Below are positions 59,399 to 64,000 of a stretch of DNA of 64,000 nucleotides, in pieces. The notes below the pieces were generated by a model. The model did no database searches. It worked only from the letters and a program-made list of their open reading frames with translations, and was not told the DNA's origin. The stretch spans positions 1-64,000 of the forward strand of contig JACDEI010000007.1 in NCBI GenBank assembly GCA_013816485.1. Direction: 5' to 3'. The position numbers and the translations under genes are program-made. The stretch's first letter is position 1. Every line of letters starts with the position of its first letter. This DNA is from Planctomycetota bacterium. Its GTDB lineage: Bacteria; Planctomycetota; UBA11346.

Positions 59399-60904
59399 TC
59401 ACGGCGCCACGAGATCTTCCAGACGGCCGACACGACCGTTCAGAGGAATGAAGCGGGCGTTGTAGAACGCGGCGCTGGCATTCCAGGCACCGAGACCCAG
59501 GGCTCCGGGTCTGGTCGGGTGGGCTTTGCGGTGATTGCCGAAGCTGGTGCTCGCAGGGCCCTTCCAGCGGAAGATCTCATGGCCATCGAGGTGCAGCACG
59601 ATGCTGATCTGTGCACCTTGTTTAACTTCGGCGACGAAGGTGTGACGGGTCTTGGGTGTAATCCGACCACGAGGGCTGTTGCTGCTGACCATATCATCAT
59701 TGATCAAGTGAAACGCCGAGCCGTCGTCGTAGAGGAAGTAGTTCAGCGAATGCGGGCTATCCTCCGCCATCACTGGGATGAGGAACATCACCTCGCCCTT
59801 GTCGGACAACTGTTCGAAGGTGGATTCGAAGCGGTAATCACCGAAGGGAACCACCGGAATGGTGACGTGATCGCCGGCGTCATTCTTCTCCACCACCAAG
59901 ACGCCGTTGACGTTTTTCCATTCGCCCTGGTAGGAACCCTTGGCCAGCGACATCAGGGGCCACAGATCCACTGACCCGGTATGTTTCAGCACATCGAAGG
60001 GCAGGTCGCTCAGGCGCTTGTCGATGCGTGACAGCGTAATGCCGGTCAATTTCGGCAGCGCCGTGCGATACCAGGATTCGGCGTGGCGCTGCACCAGGGT
60101 GCGACTGAAGCCGCGAAGCTTTTCGCTGACCGTCCACCACCCATCGGCAATCGCCACCGCCTGCGCCACTTCACCAGTGCTCGCCAGTTCGTTGGTCGCG
60201 AGCTTCGCCAGTTGGGTGTCGTTACCACTCGCCAGCGATGGCAGACCAGTTTTCCAATCACCCAGCAAGAGGCAGGCATGGCGACCAACCATCGTCGCAT
60301 CGCTCGCGCTCACGTTGCCAAGCAGATCTGCCGCCGGGAGGGCTTTGCGCGAGGCGATGATCTCGGTGACCCAGGCCGGCAGCTCTTTCGCCAACGTGGT
60401 CAGCGCCGCATCCTTATGACGACCACTCAGCGCTGTCGCTGCCGTCGCCAGCCGAGCGGCCAAGGCATCATCGCCGGTCGCTACCGCCTGACGACACAAG
60501 GCGATGAGGAAGTGCGCGGCGATCGAGGCATCAACCACCTGTTTGGCCTGACGGCTGAGTTGAAGCCCAAGGTCGGCGCGTTCGACCAGCGCATTCACTG
60601 CGAAACCCGCGGTCAGGGCATCCATCGCCGAGATCGCGATGGTGCTGTCGCCGGACTTGCTCGCAGTGTCGAGCGCCTCACGCAGGTAGGCGTATCGTTC
60701 CACCGGATCACTGGTGGTGCGCGCACTCTCCATCAGGGAAGTCGCCAACACGGCCGGACCACGTTTGGGCTGATCGCGCAACAACGCCTGCACGTCCTTG
60801 GTCGCGCGAGCGAACGCGTCACCGGTTGGCACCGGCTCCTGGGCCGCCAACGGCAAGATGAAATGAGCGCACAGGACCAGGAAAGCCAACGGACGTAGTC
60901 GCAT
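59399..60904 (-). CDS. exported hypothetical protein with C-terminal LamG/DUF1080-like region
   Basis: signal peptide; C-term GDYRFESTFEQLSDKGEVMFLIPV...IVLHLDGHEIFRWKG. Confidence 0.75.
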   Translation of the reverse strand: MRLRPLAFLVLCAHFILPLAAQEPVPTGDAFARATKDVQALLRDQPKRGPAVLATSLMESARTTSDPVERYAYLREALDTASKSGDSTIAISAMDALTAGFAVNALVERADLGLQLSRQAKQVVDASIAAHFLIALCRQAVATGDDALAARLATAATALSGRHKDAALTTLAKELPAWVTEIIASRKALPAADLLGNVSASDATMVGRHACLLLGDWKTGLPSLASGNDTQLAKLATNELASTGEVAQAVAIADGWWTVSEKLRGFSRTLVQRHAESWYRTALPKLTGITLSRIDKRLSDLPFDVLKHTGSVDLWPLMSLAKGSYQGEWKNVNGVLVVEKNDAGDHVTIPVVPFGDYRFESTFEQLSDKGEVMFLIPVMAEDSPHSLNYFLYDDGSAFHLINDDMVSSNSPRGRITPKTRHTFVAEVKQGAQISIVLHLDGHEIFRWKGPASTSFGNHRKAHPTRPGALGLGAWNASAAFYNARFIPLNGRVGRLEDLVAP

Positions 60905-60980
60905 AGCCGCGCAGTCTGTCCGCAACATCGGCATTGCCAGCGTGTGTTCCGTGTGGGTGTAAAATCACGCCAGGGGCTGG

Positions 60981-61092
<112 letters not shown>

Positions 61093-61166
61093 CTCCCCCC
61101 TCCACCCGCAACACTTCCGCAAACACCGCGCCTACGCCATGCCCGGCCATCAGCGTCCTCAGGCCG

Positions 61167-61850
61167 TCACGACATCAGGCTGGCCATCAATCTCGTCCGG
61201 TTCATCGCCGGCACGGCCTTGATGCCACCCACCGCCCAATACCGCTTGCCGGCCGGATTCGACCACTGTCCGCGTTCATCGCACACATTGAACATCAGGA
61301 TCGAATGGAAGGCTCCGGCAGCGGTGATGAGACCGAAAATCCTCGGGGTCGCTTTTGCTGGACCACCGAAACGTCCCAGGATGACATTGGTTTCCGGCCA
61401 GACGGCTGCCGGCGAGAATCCTGTGGCATCGGTCGGCAAGGCCTGGGCGAAATTCCGTTTGACGGTCCGGTTGACCGCCGGGTTGTTGTCGATCGTGCCG
61501 ACATGGAACGCGCTCATCACGCCGGTGTAAGTCCCGCGTATGATCAGGCAGCCGCTCATGTAGCCGGTCAGGATGTCCTGACCTCCGGTCGGCAGACGGG
61601 CGATGCCACCCGGCGCATAATCGAGCCAATCATGCGCAATGTTCGCGCCTTTGGCGATGCCCAAGACACTGGTGACGTTGACCGTCAGCAGCATCGGGTC
61701 CACCGCGGCGCGATTGCCATCCAACCCATCATAGGTCAGTGGCGTGGCGGCTTTGCTGCTGTTGATGATCGGGCCCGTCTGAGGACATCCCGTATCGTTC
61801 GGCTTGTTCCACAGGTAGCGCACTCCGGCTCTGAAGTAGCGTTCGATCAT
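61167..61850 (-). CDS. hypothetical protein
   Basis: 227-aa ORF without a recognised family. Confidence 0.65.
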   Translation of the reverse strand: MIERYFRAGVRYLWNKPNDTGCPQTGPIINSSKAATPLTYDGLDGNRAAVDPMLLTVNVTSVLGIAKGANIAHDWLDYAPGGIARLPTGGQDILTGYMSGCLIIRGTYTGVMSAFHVGTIDNNPAVNRTVKRNFAQALPTDATGFSPAAVWPETNVILGRFGGPAKATPRIFGLITAAGAFHSILMFNVCDERGQWSNPAGKRYWAVGGIKAVPAMNRTRLMASLMS

Positions 61851-62194
61851 GATTCATCCTTGGTCATGTGGGCGTGAAAATGCGGGCGTGAAAATGCGGG
61901 CGTTGAAACCGCACCCTGCAACTCGACGGCATAGCTACCAAACCGTGCGCCCGAGGCAAGGCGACAAGATGCACTCTGCGTAGGTATCAGCCAAGCACAG
62001 GCGCCAACCATAGCCGTTCGCGTCCCTACTTCGCTGGCGCTGGAGCATGAAAGCGGCTCATTCGGTCACCCATCACCGAGCCGCCAAGCAGCAGGTGACG
62101 TGAAGACGGGGTTGGTGTCCTTAACCGGAAACCTGCACGTCGAACACCGCTATGCCCAAAATATCCCCACGGAACACCGCAGAGCCCGTTCATC

Positions 62195-62758
62195 CTATTT
62201 GCAGCCGCTACTGAATTGGAGCGTCCTATCCGGCATCTCGTGATTGAAGGAACGGCCGGAGACCAGATTGGAAAAGATCCGACGCCAATCGTCATAGGCC
62301 CGGTACTGCGTCCCACCGCCGAAGAAGGTGATGGTCTCGCTGGTTCCATCTGACCATTGTCGCATCAGTTCTACTCGATTGCCATCCATCCCATTCGGTT
62401 CGTTGGAGAACTGATGGCTCTGAATCAGGGCGAGCAGATCTCGGTAATCTGCCTCAACCGGCTCGCAGGACCCCGACACACGTGCACTACTGGCATCCGT
62501 TTCGCTAGGCAGAAACGCGAGTGAAAAGCGCACCGTTCCCTCCGCTGCCGCCATCTCCAGCAGGCCCTTTGATCCCTGTTTCATCAAACTTTCTTTGATG
62601 CTGACCTCGGTCAATCGAGGCGGTGACGCGCGCGCGCAACTGGTCACCAGCCCAAGCACGATCAGCGCTGACAGGCAAATGATGGGCGTCTGCACAAACA
62701 CACGCAGCCGTTTGATCATCGGCATGGCTGCCTGCTTGCCGGGCAGTCGATACGTCAT
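62195..62758 (-). CDS. hypothetical lipoprotein
   Basis: LIVLGLVTSCARA lipobox-like; start uncertain. Confidence 0.65.
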   Translation of the reverse strand: MTYRLPGKQAAMPMIKRLRVFVQTPIICLSALIVLGLVTSCARASPPRLTEVSIKESLMKQGSKGLLEMAAAEGTVRFSLAFLPSETDASSARVSGSCEPVEADYRDLLALIQSHQFSNEPNGMDGNRVELMRQWSDGTSETITFFGGGTQYRAYDDWRRIFSNLVSGRSFNHEMPDRTLQFSSGCK

Positions 62759-62770
62759 TCGCCGCGCGCT

Positions 62771-63967
62771 CTACTTCGCCGGCGCTGGCGAATAGAAACG
62801 ATTCATGCGGTCAAGGATCGCGTTCACAGTTTCCGCGCGCTCGATGACCCCGTTGTGGCGCCACACGATCTCGCCACCCGGAGCGACCAGGATGGTGTGG
62901 GGAATCGGACCGGGCATGTCTTTGTCCAAGGCGGCGGCGAGGTCGTCGGTGGATCCGGTGAAGAGGTAGCTGTTGGTCGTGCGGCCTTCCTTCGCGATCG
63001 TGCCCGCGACCTTCTTGCTCATCCCGGCGGCTTGTTTGAAGAGAAAGGCCTCGGCCTTGGCGAGATCCTCGGCGGCGTCGAGCGAAATGGTCACCAGCTC
63101 GAAATCGCGCATGTCGAATTGGCGCGAGATGCCGACGAGATCGGGGAACTCCTTGACGCAGGGCGCACACCAGGTGGCCCAGACATTGATCAGACGGTAC
63201 TTGTTCGTCGCGTTGGCGCGCAGCTTGATGATCCCGGGCGCATCTATGGTCTCGATCTTCACCGGCGTGGCGGCCCAGGTCTCGTGTTTGGCGTCGTGTC
63301 CGACCTTCTTCTCGCGCCACTTGGTCGAGCAGCCGTGCGGCTTGGTCAACTCGACCGGCACCGGCTTGCCGGCCAGCATGGCATCGACGGCGTTTTGCGC
63401 GTCCTTCGACTTCACCGTGCTGTCGTCATAGAAACGCGAATCATCGAAGCGACCGGCGTATCGCAGCTTCAGCTCCTGGTCGAAGATGAAGACATGTGGC
63501 GTGGCCAGACAGCCATACGCGCGGGCGATGAGCTGCTGGTCACCGTCGTAGAGGTAGTCGAAGGTCCATTTGTTCTTCTCGGCGTAGGGTTTCATCTCCT
63601 CGAAGGAATCGCCGAACTCGCCGTAGCCCAGCTCATCCTTGCTCAGGCCATCGGGATGATTGGGGTTGATGGCGACGAGTTTCACGCCCTTGGGTTGATA
63701 CTCGTCCCAGAAACGCTGGAGCCGTTTCTCGATACTGTGCGAGGTCGGGCAGTGATTGGACGTGAAGAGCACCACCAACACCTTGCCACCGGTGTAGTCG
63801 GCGAGTTTGTGGTTCTTCCCATCGATCCCCGGCAGATCGAACTCCGGCGCGGCATCCCCGATCTTGAGCGCGCGGATGTCCGGCGGGTTGCCGTTGACGA
63901 GCCCGTCGGCAGCCCCAGCGCAGAGCGAAACACCGAGGACCAGGAACAGAGCGAGTAGGTGGCGCAT
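62771..63967 (-). CDS. exported tandem redoxin/thioredoxin-like protein
   Basis: KIGDAAPEFDLPGIDGKNHKLADYTGGKVLVVLFTSNHCPTSHSIEKR; second domain LINVWATWCAPCVKEFPDLVG. Confidence 0.92.
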   Translation of the reverse strand: MRHLLALFLVLGVSLCAGAADGLVNGNPPDIRALKIGDAAPEFDLPGIDGKNHKLADYTGGKVLVVLFTSNHCPTSHSIEKRLQRFWDEYQPKGVKLVAINPNHPDGLSKDELGYGEFGDSFEEMKPYAEKNKWTFDYLYDGDQQLIARAYGCLATPHVFIFDQELKLRYAGRFDDSRFYDDSTVKSKDAQNAVDAMLAGKPVPVELTKPHGCSTKWREKKVGHDAKHETWAATPVKIETIDAPGIIKLRANATNKYRLINVWATWCAPCVKEFPDLVGISRQFDMRDFELVTISLDAAEDLAKAEAFLFKQAAGMSKKVAGTIAKEGRTTNSYLFTGSTDDLAAALDKDMPGPIPHTILVAPGGEIVWRHNGVIERAETVNAILDRMNRFYSPAPAK

Positions 63968-64000
63968 AGGCGGGAAATCTCCTTGGGCAGATGGCGCTTC

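Overview
High-GC (~60-65%, by eye) bacterial chromosomal-type window, about 45 protein-coding genes on both strands. No rRNA, tRNA, CRISPR, phage or transposase gene was recognised. The gene content suggests a PVC-superphylum-like (Planctomycetes/Verrucomicrobia/Lentisphaerae) organism: many exported proteins with PA14, NPCBM, PQQ/beta-propeller, parallel beta-helix, SGNH/GDSL, amidohydrolase and TlpA-like modules, plus a Ser/Thr kinase. This taxonomic call is inference. Housekeeping anchors are ApbE, cysteine synthase, FolC, NAD+ synthase, RlmF, ParA, FKBP isomerase and an RRM protein. Three things stand out. (1) Two tandem paralogous giant proteins (20837-25354 and 25551-29702, minus strand) appear to join an ECF-sigma-like N-terminus, a short FecR/anti-sigma-like segment, one TM helix and a large PA14/Ig/NPCBM glycan-binding-type ectodomain in one polypeptide. 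This would be a membrane-tethered sigma/sensor fusion. (2) At least nine intergenic or 3'-end arrays have a 7-bp period but a different consensus each time. Several are built as inverted pairs whose two arms carry nearly the same heptad, and most lie close to stop codons. One lies between parA and a small putative RHH gene. (3) There are REP/BIME-like GC-rich inverted-pair elements in at least two sequence families, and longer MITE-like inverted elements with octamer/decamer repeats in their arms. All family assignments come from reading the translations; no database search was run.
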